A stretch of 64,000 nucleotides of DNA. Source: Bradysia coprophila. Its lineage: Eukaryota; Arthropoda; Insecta; Diptera; Sciaridae. The notes under the pieces were generated by a model. That model had not been told where the DNA came from, made no database searches, and saw only the letters and a program-made list of their open reading frames with translations. The stretch spans positions 1,240,001-1,304,000 of the forward strand of contig NC_050738.1 of NCBI RefSeq assembly GCF_014529535.1, written 5' to 3'. Each line of letters begins with the position of its first letter. Within the stretch, counting starts at the first letter, position 1. Shown here piece by piece: positions 24,542-36,750 of this stretch. The translations under genes were made by a program, and so were the position numbers.

Positions 24542-24700
24542 TTTCAAAGTAGTTAGAAAACTTGTTGCAAAAAATATTTTCTCTTTACAAATTTTGCAAC
24601 TACTTCAGGCTGCTACCAGTCTTTCGAAGTAGTTGCAAAGGTTGTTGCAAGAAACATTTTTCCTTTACGAATTTTACAACTTCTTTTGCCACTACTTCAG
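24542..24700 (+). repeat. Diverged tandem duplication, about 89 bp period
   Basis: CTTTCAAAGTAGTT at 24542 and CTTTCGAAGTAGTT at 24631 start two similar units, each ending in ACTTCTTTTGCC or a similar string. The duplication lies just beyond the TFAM copy 2 stop. Confidence 0.5.
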
Positions 24701-24848
24701 CCGGGTCTGTGTTTTACTTGAGTTTCTGATTTCTCCATATAAAAAACGTGCAAAATTCACAAAAAACCAGTAAAACCAACTACTGTTGATTTTTGATAGC
24801 CATAGTATGAAAAAGGATAGCCAACTTTGATCGGTTCAGTCCTCTATT

Positions 24849-26251
24849 CAGGCCTCTCACACCTCCTTATTTCCTTATTTTTATAAATACCTCCTTATAT
24901 TTATTAAAAAATCCTTATTTTCCTTATTTTTCGCAAATTTCATCAACGGAAATCAAAATTTAAAAAAAAAAATTGTTCTATTTGTTTAACACAAAGAACT
25001 GTAATAGTACACTGGCTATGGAACAAGGCGTGGGAACGGGTAGGTCGACAAAATGTTATTGCTTATTGCTGGAATCGATGGCAAATAGGTCACTGATAAA
25101 GAATAGTTTGGGGGTGATAAGCTTGATTTTTGGTCATTCTCGGGCTATGGGCATCCCAATCTCAAAAATTGTGTTTTTTCACATATTTGACATCGCCTAG
25201 CGGAAAGTAGTACAAATTAAATTATAGTTTCTTCGGCAATTCGTCAGAATATTCTGCACAAAACACTCCATACAAGCCAATTCGCTAAAAATACAGGGTG
25301 GTCGGTACCAAAATCGAATTTTTCTCATTTTTCGATAGATTTGAGCATTTAAACTTCAGATGTCAACGGCTAATCGTTAGATAATTAATGGCAGGTTTAA
25401 CATATATCTTTGTTGTTCCACGCCACCTCTCGGCTCGAGAGTCTCGAGTAGAACTATTTGATTTAACATGTATATCTCAAGGCTGTATACTTTGGGGAGG
25501 TCACGCAGATGCAGATACGCGGGTTACACACCACGTTTCATGCCAAAAATTCACCACGCCATACAAATTCAATTTTGGTGAATTTGTTTGTATGGAAAAG
25601 GTGTGTTCCCGCGTAGCTAATAAAATGGCGATCTGCGTGACCTCCCCAAAGTATACAGCCTTGGTATATCTCCCTCAACATTGTCTCAGACATGCGTCCT
25701 TGATACAAACAATTCAAGGTTTTAGCCTTATTTAGACTCACCATTTCTTTCAAATTTATACTTTTATACTTTCACCAATTTGTTGCCGTAAGCACGTCTC
25801 AAATTTCAAAAATTTTGTCGCATCGAAAACTGATTGAAAACTGCCACCCTACAAAAACGATAGGTACGTCAAAATAAACAGTGATGCGTTTTATTTTGAA
25901 TTTTGAAGCGCACTTACAGTGATAATCGGTGAAGCTAAGCTTTGCTATAGAAACTTATTCAAGCCTTAAACGCGCCCAAAATATTTAAATTTTCATCGTG
26001 ATAAAAGTGTATTTTACGATACAGCTTTACAAAAACGATACGTCAAAATAAACAATAATGCGTTTTATTTTAAAGTTGAGGCGGACTTCCGATGTTAATT
26101 GCTGTATATTGGAATAATTTCGATTTTTATCGAAAAATTTCTCCTTATTTTTCCTTAATTTCAACTAACAATTTCCTTATATCTCCTTATTTTTGTGCTT
26201 AAACCTCCTTAATTCCTTAATAAGGAGTCCAAATTTAAAGTGAGAGGTCTG
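24849..26251. mobile_element. hAT-like nonautonomous element, 1403 bp, with 8-bp TSD
   Basis: Ends are CAGGCCTCTCAC and GTGAGAGGTCTG (11 of 12 inverted), flanked on both sides by the 8-bp duplication CCTCTATT (24841-24848 and 26252-26259). The CAG start and the 8-bp duplication are hAT features. Many copies of the subterminal motif CTCCTTAT or CCTTATTT lie near both ends, as hAT transposases like. No transposase frame is present. Two direct repeats with AAAATAAACARTRATGCGTT (25870 and 26045) lie inside, and a second element is nested at 25478-25663. Confidence 0.8.
25478..25663. mobile_element. Nested hAT-like MITE, 186 bp, with 8-bp TSD
   Basis: Terminal inverted repeats of 34 nt are essentially perfect (CAAGGCTGTATACTTTGGGG at the left and its complement at the right). 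They are flanked by the 8-bp duplication GTATATCT at 25470-25477 and 25664-25671. The interior is also largely self-complementary (CACCTTTTCCATACAAAC-like against its complement), so the whole forms a hairpin. It inserted into the larger element and is therefore younger. Confidence 0.85.
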
Positions 26252-27782
26252 CCTCTATTTGATTGACGTCAAAGTCAGCTTCGGTGCTAGACAGTGCGTT
26301 TCAGCCTCAGTGAGAAACGTTTTGAAACGGAGTTCGTATCCCTTTGGTTTCATGCAAGTCGTTTTGTTAGATGTTCTCAGCGAAATAGGCAATACATCCG
26401 TGGTTTCAACAGTAGGGGGTATATGACGAAAATTTTGATTTTGATGCGGAAATTGCAATAAGGTCCAGAATTATAGCCGATAAGAAGAAAGAGATTTCTG
26501 TGAAGCGCTGTTTCAATGGTCCGAAGTGTTAGATTTCATGTGTTGAAGAGAACTAATCTAGTTCACAAGTCATAATCCAATTAATTCACTGATCTAGTAT
26601 GCCTAGTAGACTGACTACTATAGTCTGATTGTAATATTGTACGAAACAGAACGTTTAAATTAAACTCTTCATATATTTTGTATTTGCCCGTCTATTTGTC
26701 GTTCATGATGACCTCTGAAAACCAACACGAAGATGTTTTTTTACTTTTGAGTTGCTGATAAACTTTGGGTTTATCGTGTTGCTCGTCACTAGTGCAAATC
26801 GAGCTAGCACAACTGCTGTCTTGTAAAGGAAAAGTATTGGAACAACTGATGAGCGTTGGAGCTTTCCATCCAGGGCCGCCAGTACAAAGAAATTTCCGAG
26901 GCCGAAACAGCTATCTCTTTGCTCGATAGTTTAACTATCAAAATGATCTCTACAATAAGGTGGGAAACGGAAGAGCAACAGCTCTGTTAAGAATTACTGA
27001 AGAATTGCCATAAGCCATAAGAGTACACCATCCCTGGATTGATCAATATATCCAGGCTAAAGAACAATTTTGTAATTTTGGATGATTATGACAGTGCGTT
27101 GAATTTACAAAACAGAATATGTGTCGGTTTTCAAAATTCCGCGAGTGTAGATGTCTCACTCTTTCAAATAATCCAACAGAAATGTTCGACGAACGATTTA
27201 ACTTTGCCTTTTTTTCCAGGAGAGCCTACACGATATGGAAGGGCAAAATGATTATTTCGGGCAACTATAACCTCTGTCGTATTAAGAAAAATAGGAAATT
27301 TGAAGATGTAATAAGTTCCAAAGAGTCGTAATCTACATCGTCACACACTAGTGACACAATTTACCGAATACATTCATAAGGAATAAAAATGCAAAACAAA
27401 GAAGTTTTTATGTTCAATGGAATTGATGCTGGAATGTTCAAGGATCAAAGAAAGGTAAGAGTAAATGACTTCTGTCATTTTGGCAGTTGTCGAAATAAAG
27501 CGGAAATTGACTGCCTGCAATAGTCGCAGAACAGAATAGCAAAAGGTTTAGTTTAGAGTTTTAGACTTTCGAAATAATTCAGTGAGTTTTTCCAAATAGT
27601 GTTTTCCTAGCGTAGTCGTGTAGATATTAAAACCCGTTACAGATGGCAAACATAATATGTTTTGGTATAATTCATCGAATCTGTTTATTCTGTTAATCTG
27701 CGTATTTGCAACCGACTGGTACAAAATCTTTTACTTCATTAGTTCAAACATTCCCTTTGCATCCAGTTTATAAAGCTCTCAA
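26252..27782. other. Intergenic DNA between TFAM copy 2 and SLC41
   Basis: After the hAT element's target duplication I see no coding pattern, RNA gene or shared repeat up to the SLC41 stop. On the minus strand a possible polyadenylation signal for SLC41 lies about 100 nt beyond its stop (TTTATT at about 27681-27686 on the plus strand). Confidence 0.4.
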
Positions 27783-30447
27783 TCAGTCATCAGTGCCTTC
27801 GCCATATCCAAAGCCGACACTTTGGATGAAAAGAAACGCTAAAGCTAAGAACATCGAACCGAACAGATCACCTAAAGCTGTAAGGTATGGTATGGCAGAG
27901 TTGTCCGGATCAATTTTCCACTTCCACATTGCGTGTATTATGACATGGGCAACGTATAGCAGCAAACAAATCTAAAAAAAATGAAAATTCGTTTCATTGT
28001 CACAACCTTGGTATGAATATGAATTACCAGAAGTATGCTAGCAAACATGTACGAAAAGACGAATGGTGCACTTAGCGTAGAGCGTCCCATGTGAATGGCA
28101 TCGGCTACGAAAATAAATATAATTTGACCGGGAATCGACATTAATATCAAAATTTTCGCAGTCTGTCCGTAAGGAACTGTAAAAGAGAAATTTTTGTAAT
28201 TTCGGAAAATGCGGAAATGAGCAACAATCCTACTGCTGGTGACCAAAGCTCGTATTGGATTTTCAAATATTTTTGTATGGGGCGGTACTATTCCATAAAT
28301 CGTACTTTGGTGAAGAAAAGTAGAAATTTTGCTCGCTTGAACGGAAACCAAATTTCCACCGATTCCATTTATGATCGGTTGGAATACTACGAATCCAGTA
28401 AATGCATCCACCGCTTGATCGAGAACTAAACCGCCCAGCCTGAAGGTATTACAATTTTTTTAAGTTGACTTAGTGTCCTAATATTCGTCGGTCTGATCTT
28501 ACTAACCCGCTAATGAACAAAGCGGATAACACAGGCACCCAGCCCGTCTTCAGTATTGGCCTTGTATATTTATTGTAAATCACACAGATAATCCAGACTG
28601 GTAGCAAAGCGGTATATATCGATAGGATCATAAACGATAGCCAACTGTACGCGACTGTGTATCAGATAGATAGATTATTACAGTGTCACTGAGCCGACTG
28701 ACGAGCGTGTGTACCTATGTTTTCGTATAAGGTTGAAGCAATAAACGACAACATTGTCAGAGATACCACATCGCCGATAGACGCTGCTAGTGGCGTCGCC
28801 ATATTGTCTGGATTGAGTTTTAATTTATGAGAAAGTATTATCACAGCTACTAGCACAAAATCTGAAAGTAAGAGGGAAAGTGAGCTGGGACTGTAACCAG
28901 TGGGATAAGATCAACGAGACAATTCATTTTTGTTGAATTCGAACATGATGCGGGGCTCACCTAAAATCAAACACGATATCGTCGCTGTAAACATGCTAGA
29001 AGCAACCATAAGTACCGCATGCTCCAGCACAAATTGGTTGTTCATTGCAGAACCAACTGTTATGGCAAATATTGCAACGATGAACGAACAAACGATTGCA
29101 TACACTTGGACCAGGGCAATATTCCCAAATACCATGCTCATAATCGGACGCCAACCCGTCATGTTACCCAAATTGGCTTGAGTGGATAGGCGCGATGCTA
29201 GACACATGTCTAAATTACCTTTAAGTCCAATTAATGCCGGAACGAGTATGAATAATTCGCGAATATCCTTGAACACAGTCCATTGCTGCAATCAATCAAT
29301 TTTAATGAGTTTGTTTCTTGCTATCAGATGATCCGCAACCGTATAAAAGTTAGCCGCTCTTAAATGAATTTTTATTTTATCTTGCCGATGATATGAGACC
29401 TACCTCAATAACAATGGTATCAATCAAACAGTTTTATTTTTGAAAATACTATCCATTTATACCAGCGGGTCTATAATTTACGATTTTGTTATGATTCTTA
29501 CTGTACTACCTTCTAGACGGTTTCACTGATTACACATTTTCTGTATAGACCTCGTGTATGACTGTTTAATCTCGCAGATTTCCCCTGAATTAACCACTTG
29601 ACAATATAATTTCTAGTTTGACTAACGGTAGCGATGTTGTGGTCTTTGCTGCGTTTTAATATGCGACAGATAAAATTTTAATTGCTGTGCTTTTTGCGGT
29701 GTTATACATTCGATAGAGATGGTCCTATCCTGGCTATAAATTAAGATAACGAATTAGTTGATTTTACGCGTGATCGTAACCTATTATTGATAGTCACTTT
29801 GCGTTGGATTGGTTGAAATTTTTAAGTTAAAAATACGAGTCATCAGCGTCTCTACTTTGCCCAATTTCAGAGCCGCCCCCATTTTTACGCTCAAATATAA
29901 GGAGAGACTTCCCTTCCTTCGTTTAGATGCTTTCGTTATTTCTTAACAATACCGCTATTGAGGCTCGGCCATGAAATGTCGCACTTCTTTCAATTTGACT
30001 CACCTCTACAACTCCTAAAAGTATACCAGCTCCAATAGTACCGATCCCAGCAATAAGAAATGGTATAGACACCTGTACTGTTGTTAGCCACCATTCTTCG
30101 TTAATTATTTTCTTTTCACTCAGTGCAAGAGTAGCATCGGGCTCTGACGATAGTACGGAAATTAGTGAACCAGAATGGGAGAGCGGTGGCGACGACATAA
30201 AGGTATTTCCATTACCTGCAAATCAGAAACGGACATTGTTGGTATTAGAATATTAGGGAGCCATGGGCTTAAGATGAACAGAGAAATGATTGCGCATTGA
30301 GTGTAAGATGACCGTGAACCAAATGGTGAAAGCTAACACACCCAAAATTTAATTTAACTTACCAAAAATGGTAAAGGCATCAAGTGTTGATGCGGTTTTT
30401 GGACTTTCCACATTTCCGCTCTCATTAACCGATTTGTTCGTACTCAT
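27783..30447 (-). CDS. SLC41-type magnesium transporter (MgtE-like)
   Basis: Eight exons, complement 30363-30447, 30004-30215, 28961-29285, 28715-28861, 28507-28654, 28234-28439, 28028-28176 and 27783-27971, give 486 residues with every phase closing. Two MgtE-type halves are visible. The first has a membrane helix IPFLIAGIGTIGAGILLGVV, then FILVPALIGLKGNLDMCLAS. The second has VDAFTGFVVFQPIINGIGGN and LVSVQASKISTFLH. LNPDNMATPLAASIGDVVSL and IDPDNSAIPYLTALGDLFGS are the paired P-D-N motifs lining the ion path. SLC41 proteins move Mg2+ across the plasma or inner mitochondrial membrane, often coupled to Na+. The length and topology match the SLC41A1-A3 group; which member cannot be told. Confidence 0.9.
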
Positions 30448-31452
30448 TGTACGTTCAGTAATTTACTCAAGGTGCTCCAACAGATATCATAAAATCTATT
30501 CAATTTCGAATGAGGCTGTTCTTAGTCGTCATACGCCGGAATGTAAGATTTTCCAAGGAAACTGGTGAATAAGGGAGGTACCGCATATACTTTTTAGTTG
30601 ATTTTCTTGAAGAACTCGGAAAATAAAGAGACCCGTGTTTTTTCTTTTCTCGAAAAAATCAAAATTCGAAAAATTATCACTGGTTGAAGTTGAAAAAATT
30701 TTCACACCCGATCACACCCGCCATACAAATTGTTGTTGTAATCGTCATTTACATGGGAAGTATAAAGTGCCCTATAGAGGGTACTATTGCTCGAATCAAG
30801 AAAGACAAAAACACGGGTCCTTTTATTTTCCGAATTCTTCAAGAAAATGTAAAAAAAATGGAAAAAAAATCTTTTTGTACCTCCCTTATTGAGTAGTAAT
30901 AACGCAATGTCCTAAAATTAATGGAAAAAACATCATCATCAGAGGGCCTACTATCACTTAGCTTCAATCACTTTATGAAAAGAAAAAAAATCATGTCAGG
31001 AAAGCCTCCTAGTAATCCTCTGATTAAATCATGATATATACTTCAACTTGAACGTTCGACTGAATCACCCAATTTTGAATTGGCTCCGTGTGATTGAGCA
31101 GTTGTACAACGTAGACGTTTCACTTCAGTATTATCGAGTGTTTTGTTTTCATTGAATGATAAGAGGAGAAATGTTTCAGTTGTTTGGTCTGGCTTTCCGA
31201 TTAATTACCTAAATATATATTGGTCACTGAAAGTTCTACGTTTCCGATTTCAATTACTTCATAATGCAACGTGAGTAATAAAATTCAATGCCGCAGCAAA
31301 TATCCTTTTCCATTTGTTTTGAGTAGATCCTGATCTAAACACAGTGCTGATCCTGGCATTAACATAGATATATTCTGAGTTCGTGCTTCTTTTGTAATGA
31401 TAGATGACTTGTATACGTTATTAAGCTGTAGCTCCTAGCCAAACTATCACCC
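30448..31452. other. Intergenic DNA upstream of SLC41
   Basis: AT-rich sequence with an imperfect inverted pair: CTTGAAGAACTCGGAAAATAA near 30610 against TTATTTTCCGAATTCTTCAAG near 30820. They enclose about 210 bp, possibly a degraded TIR element (30590-30890, starting and ending with GGGAGGTAC- and GTACCTCCC-like ends). No coding pattern is seen. Confidence 0.45.
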
Positions 31453-31885
31453 AGTCAGGATATTTGAACATCTATAAATGCAGAAACATACGAGTCCAAT
31501 TAGCGAATTATAAGAAAAATGAAATTTAATTTCGTTGAAGTTAATCAATGAAACTTCATTTAGTTCGCTGATTGGACATGTCTTTCTGCATTGAGATATC
31601 CATTTAAGTTTACCGAAATTTCCCTATTTTATAGTCAAGTCTATGTTTCATCACAGCTAGCACAAATATGGAAGATGCTATATATATCTCGCGGTTGTCA
31701 TCTAAAAAGCGTCTACGATTTGGTTCTCATAAATACAGGTTCGTCTTGGGTCTTCCAATGTTTCTGCTCTAAAAAGTTCAGGTTTGACCTCAGTCGACAA
31801 AACTTAAAATGGTAGGTTTCGAGTTCAGGTGGAAAATGATTTTTTTTCCATTTCAGTTCAATTCAAACCACACCCTTTCAAGTTT
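31453..31885 (+). repeat. Interspersed repeat A, copy 1 (about 433 bp)
   Basis: Nearly the same sequence is found at 33059-33504 (start AGTCAGRATATTTGAACATC, end CACCCTTTCAAGTTT). Near its start an internal inverted pair is formed by GAGTCCAATTAGCGAA and TTCGCTGATTGGACAT. No open reading frame. The high similarity of the two copies suggests recent movement or duplication. Confidence 0.75.
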
Positions 31886-33058
31886 GGCTACTTTTGAAGT
31901 TAGGCGTCAAAATTAATTTTAATTCTAAAAAGCAACGTTTTGCCATGCTTCCCGATACATTCAGATCTATTCGGAAAAGACAGTCGCCGGAGAGAGGAAA
32001 TATAAAATCTTAGCGATGTCTCAGTCGATCGATAGCTCATGGAAGAACCTTCAACCTATGGTGAATTCCCATTGCAATTTTCTAGAAATCTACTTAGCGA
32101 CATGTTCCTTAAAAAATCGCAAAATTATGCGCCGAATTGAGTAAAAAAAACTCCGATCGTGTTTAAATATTGCAACGAAAATAAAAACATTGTTCTTACC
32201 TTCCAGGAATTGAAACTCGGTAATTTTCTTATAAGAAAATTGCTGCGTTCGAATCACATAATTAATCAATTGAGCAAAATTGTTTTTAACTTTTCGGGTT
32301 TTAAACACCACCATTAACACTTGACGACTCCAAGAAAAGCTCTTGCAAGTTACTATAATATTTAACCGATTCACTTGTGATCTCACCCTGTGGCTTTGCA
32401 AAAACGATCTGATGGAAATTGACTTAGTAACTATGCCATTTACATAAACGATTCTTTTAACGGTGAGGCGATAAGATTAAGTTTCTTTTTTTTTGGACTT
32501 GCGCAATGATATTGCATTTGTTAATTTTATAATTTATGGCCAATTTTCGAAGAACGATATCGAGATTAAATACTGCGTATCAGGAATAAAATAGTGATTT
32601 CATAAAGTTTAGTGAATAAGGAACGCATCGTTGATGGTTCAACGAAAACGTGCGCCATTGAGTCTTTGAACCAATCAGTTACCTTGAGTAGAACGCATTG
32701 TAAATAAATAACATTTAACGTAAGCCACAACATAGTAAAGTAAACGAGGTAGAAGCGGTTGATTTGACTATTAGACTAGCGATTCGTAGATAGGATCTTG
32801 GTGCAATACGCTTACTAATGCAAATGCTTAGAACAAGTGAAGTTGAGGTCAATAAATCTTGCGTTTATCACTCTAATGTAAAACCTAAGGTGCATAGACA
32901 TTCATCAAGTTACGGTACTTTCAGAAGTAACTTCACTTAAGTTTCATTCATTTGTTTGAATTTTTAGTGTGGATGGCATTTCTTAACGTGGATGTCATTT
33001 CAAACGCCTTTGAAGACGATCTATACGCTATTTTAACTGTTGAACAGATATATGGCCT

Positions 33059-33504
33059 AGTCAGAATATTTGAACATCTATAAATGCAGAAATATACGAG
33101 TCCAATTAGCGAATTATAAGAAAAATGAAATTTAATTTCGTTGAAGTTAATCAATGAAACTTCATTTAGTTCGCTGATTGGACATGTCTTTCTGCATTGA
33201 GATATCCATTTAAGTTTTAAGTTTACCGAAATTTCCATATTTTATAGTCAAGTCTATGTTTTATCACAGCTAGCACAAATATGGAAAATGCTATATATAT
33301 GTCTCGGGGATGTCATCTGAAAAGCGTCTAGATTTACATACGTTTTGGCTCTCATAAATTAAGGTACGTCTTGGGTCTTCCAATGTCTCTAAAAATTTCT
33401 GGTTTGACCTTAGTCGACAAAATTTAAAATGGTAGGTTTCGAGTTCAGGCGGAAAATGATTTTTTTTCCATTTCAGTTCAATTCAAACACACCCTTTCAA
33501 GTTT
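33059..33504 (+). repeat. Interspersed repeat A, copy 2 (about 446 bp)
   Basis: Direct copy of 31453-31885 with small indels (for example an extra TTAAGTT near 33215). It abuts a partial copy of the family B repeat at 33505, so either one inserted beside the other or they travel together. Confidence 0.75.
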
Positions 33505-34075
33505 CAATATAGACAGCCCCGTTCGAAGTCAACTTTCATAAATTCCTATTTAAACAGCTATATTTACCTATATTCCACTTAACTATAAATAAACATTTCA
33601 CAGATGAATATGTTATTACATAGCTCTACATGCCTGTATATAGCACAATATAGGTGAATATTGATATATATAGATGTCCATATACGGAATGCCTGTAACA
33701 CCCCACACACATAACCAATTACTTCTATGTTAACAGAAACTCTCTAAGTACCATTTTTCCCAAGATACTTTTAATAAAATCCAATATGGCCGCCAGCAGC
33801 CATTTTGTTAGGAGACCGGAAAAAGTACAGACGCTTTATATTCGTTAATACCTTTCAAACAAAAAAATTCATGAAATTCGGTCAAAATTTACTCGAGATA
33901 TTGACAAAATACTCCACGTTCACTGTACGGCCGAGTAGCCAGATAAGAGCTCACTCCAAGAGACCTAGCTCACGCTCCAGTGAACATAATTTCATTATTC
34001 TTTTTTTTCCTGATTGGTACGGTCAATACCTATTTAATAAAGCGAAAACAGACGAAATATGTTCAAAGTATAAAG
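33505..34075 (-). repeat. Family B fragment
   Basis: Reverse-complement match to about 49475-50045 of the longer family B copy, sharing GTACGGCCGAGTAGCCAGAT, AAGAGCTCACTCCAAGAGAC and CCATATTGGA-type blocks. Both usual ends are missing, so it is a truncated copy. It contains no coding frame. Confidence 0.65.
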
Positions 34076-35783
34076 ACGTGTGATACTTTATGCAGCAATT
34101 TTATCAATACTACCCAGTTCAGGTTAATGAATGTCATTAGCGATTAGATTATAAAATCCAATTTCTTTAATCTTGACGCAAAATTAATATGACTGGTTAA
34201 AGTCCCTTCTTCCAATTGGGACGAGGGTGTAAGTCTTTCTACACAGAAGTTAATTCTATGACGAAAATCATATCGTTCATGAGGTCGGTATTAGTTCTGT
34301 ATCATTTAAGTCTTGGATTGTGAATTCCTCGTATCTGAGAAATAAAAACCTAGCGAATGCTAATTCGAAAGTTCCATATCTCAATCAAATCTAGAGGTGC
34401 TAGGCTCGACTAACATTTTTTTCGTAAGAAAAATTATTATAAAGCGCGTAATTCGATTAAAGCACAATTGGAGAATTGTCGCAGAAAGACGCGAAATTAA
34501 CAAACCAATAGAAACAACTTTGTCTTCTAGGGAGCAATTTTCTAAATATTTTGTTGTACAATCGGCGAATTTGAAATAAATGACGAATTTTGTTCCAGTT
34601 ACTTTTCAGCTGATCTGCTTATACCATCAAGCTTACACTTGTTTATAAGGTTGAAATAGTTACACTTTTTAAGTCCAGTTCATACTCGCATACATTTTTG
34701 CGATATATGCGACCATGAACTGGCCTTAAGACGTAAAAAAACCTTTAGTTTTTATGAGTGGATCATCTGAAGGACAGCTGCAACGAAATGCGTCACTTAT
34801 TTCAAAGTCGCCGACTGTATTGCTGGTACTTGTTATAAATGAATTTCGTGAATTTTCGTTGTCTTGCGGGCAGACAATCCAGCCCAGTAATACAAAAAAA
34901 TCCGCAAGACTTTACGCTAGGCATAAACTCTAAAGGACTCGGTAGCGCCCCCAAATCTTCATTTAACTACATATTGGTTTGGATTCATTGAGTGGTTGAA
35001 CAAGATTTTCTTAAACATTTGTTGGCTATGCTTTCGTCAGAACCAATGAAAACGAATGATTAGATTGCAATTCTTTTTTCAATCTTTATTTATTATCATT
35101 TCGTTACAATAAGTTATAGAAGGGTTACAAAAAACACCGTTTTTGATCTTACAAATTTGGTTTATTAGCATCGGATGCATTTCGGCATATTTGCCATCAT
35201 CAGCTTGTATGTAACTAACTAAAATTCTTTCTGAGTCCTACTTTTATACATTTTGTTATTTACTATTCCTAGCCTATAATTATATAATTCTAGAATATTC
35301 TGTTCATGTTGGACTATATGCACAAAGTTTTTTAAACAAAGAAAAAAGTAAGTTGGATCTTACGGTTAGTCACAACAAAATCAAAAGTTATCATTTCGTT
35401 AATTGAAAAAAAGAATCGCCAACTAAAATCCAACTCCAAGGTGAGCCGGGAAATTGTTTTGTGCATATCTCGAAACACGACTAAAAGTTGCATAGACACA
35501 TTGATGGTGTTGCCTGAAATACACAAAGCGAGCGGAGTTATTTGGAGGGCAAAAAAGGAGTAATTCACTGAATCACTTCAAGCAAAAGTATAACTCCTGC
35601 ATTGATTGAATTTGTAAGTTACCCATTTACGATGTACTTAAATCCTGCTTCTCTCGCATTGTTTGTGTGCGTTTTGTTGACAAATTCCTGTAATAAAAGT
35701 TAAAGAAATTGTCAATCAGCGATAAAAACATTGATACAGTTGGGTGGGCGATAATTCTGAAATTTCTGGTTAAATATTTCCCG
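34076..35783. other. Intergenic DNA with a possible retroelement 3' end
   Basis: Mostly unremarkable AT-rich DNA. At 35160-35205 the strand pair GCATCGGATGCATTTCGGCA and TTTGCCATCATCAG recalls the conserved 3' tail seen at the ends of some non-LTR or Penelope-like elements, but no enzyme frame is attached. I see no gene here. Confidence 0.3.
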
Positions 35784-36539
35784 TTGACAACGATGCCGAT
35801 ATCTATAATGGTCTCACGAACGATGGCGATCCACTGCAATCCGCCGATCAGTCAGAGTTTCAAAGAGAAATGGACGCAAGAAGAACGACACGGTGACTGA
35901 AGTTCTCGTTCCCAGTAACGTCGATGATGGTAACTACGAGGTTGAAGATATTATCGAACACAAATTTGAGAGGAAAGTTCGTCACTTTTTGATGCGATGG
36001 AAAAATTGCCGCAAAGCGGTCTCGATCGTACCGAAATCGTGCAGAAATATTCGGAAAAAATCGGGATGCTGACAAATCGACAGAAACCCTAGTCGAAAGA
36101 AATCTACCGCAAAGGAGAAATCGTCCGTGCCTGCAAAGCGCTCGCGAGCAAGTAACTCAACTGCGGCGAACGACAATGATGCTGCCAACGGTCACGAATA
36201 ATATAATACGAAGTGGAGGGCCACAAATTGGACGACAATACTTCCTTGGAAACCGAAGCATTCGTTAAACTGTCCAGATTTGATCAGCAGATACATCGAA
36301 TCGAAAAAGAACAAACGCACAAGCGGTGTACGCGGTACGCCGAAGAGGCCCACATACAGCAAATAAGGCGAAAACAACAGCGTCGTTCAAACCGGTCTCG
36401 GTCGGTTAAAGCGAAACCAGCCAAAAAAAAGCAGATGCCTCTTGAAGGTGCGGAACAGTACACGTGCGGAGGTGGAGAGTTCTGTACTTACAATCTGAAC
36501 GTACGCGCCGAAGTCGATGAAATGTTTGACTCCAGCTAA
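35784..36539 (+). pseudogene. Decayed chromodomain protein gene
   Basis: An acidic stretch (VDNDADIYNGLTNDGDPLQS from 35784) passes by a frame change into NYEVEDIIEHKFERKVRHFL then MRWKNC (about 35928-36010). This is the first half of a chromodomain with its aromatic cage residues Y and W. The second half is shortened: the usual T-W-E-P segment is missing and the closing helix (EIVQKYSEKIG, 36032-36064) lies in another frame. A basic tail (RKKSTAKEKSSVPAKRSRAS) to a stop at 36198-36200 is back in the first frame. A further open frame (36213-36539) is rich in Lys/Arg/Gln. HP1 or Su(var)3-9 relatives are possible parents. The breaks make a working protein unlikely. Confidence 0.55.
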
Positions 36540-36750
36540 TTTGTCGATTTCCACATCCAGGTCAACGACGACTGCTTTCGGCAAATCGTTTTTTATTAGG
36601 TACAGAATTACGTCCATAGCTCCCTGCAAATGATTTGATTGTACGCAGTTGTAGTAAATAAGTCGGCGTTTCACAAAAACTTTGTTTTTCTACTAGAAAT
36701 TTACTTACTTCTTCTTCATGTTCTACTATCTGAATATGGCTATCACTCAT
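36492..36750 (-). CDS. Small spliced gene of unknown function, partial
   Basis: Exon 1 (complement 36709-36750, 14 codons from ATG, MSDSHIQIVEHEEE) and exon 2 (complement 36492-36623, 44 codons) are both phase 0, with GTAAGT donors and a TTTGCAG acceptor. The intron is 85 nt. Exon 2 reads GAMDVILYLIKNDLPKAVVV and then an acidic helix-like part ending in DFGAYVQI before another GTAAGT. I do not recognise the family and could not find the next exon, which must lie below 36490. Its exon 2 overlaps the end of the chromodomain relic on the other strand by 48 nt, so one of the two calls is off at its edge. Confidence 0.4.

Noticed and set aside
25388-25735. 115-codon open frame
   Set aside because: It reads through the ends of the nested MITE, so it is an accident of the element's sequence.
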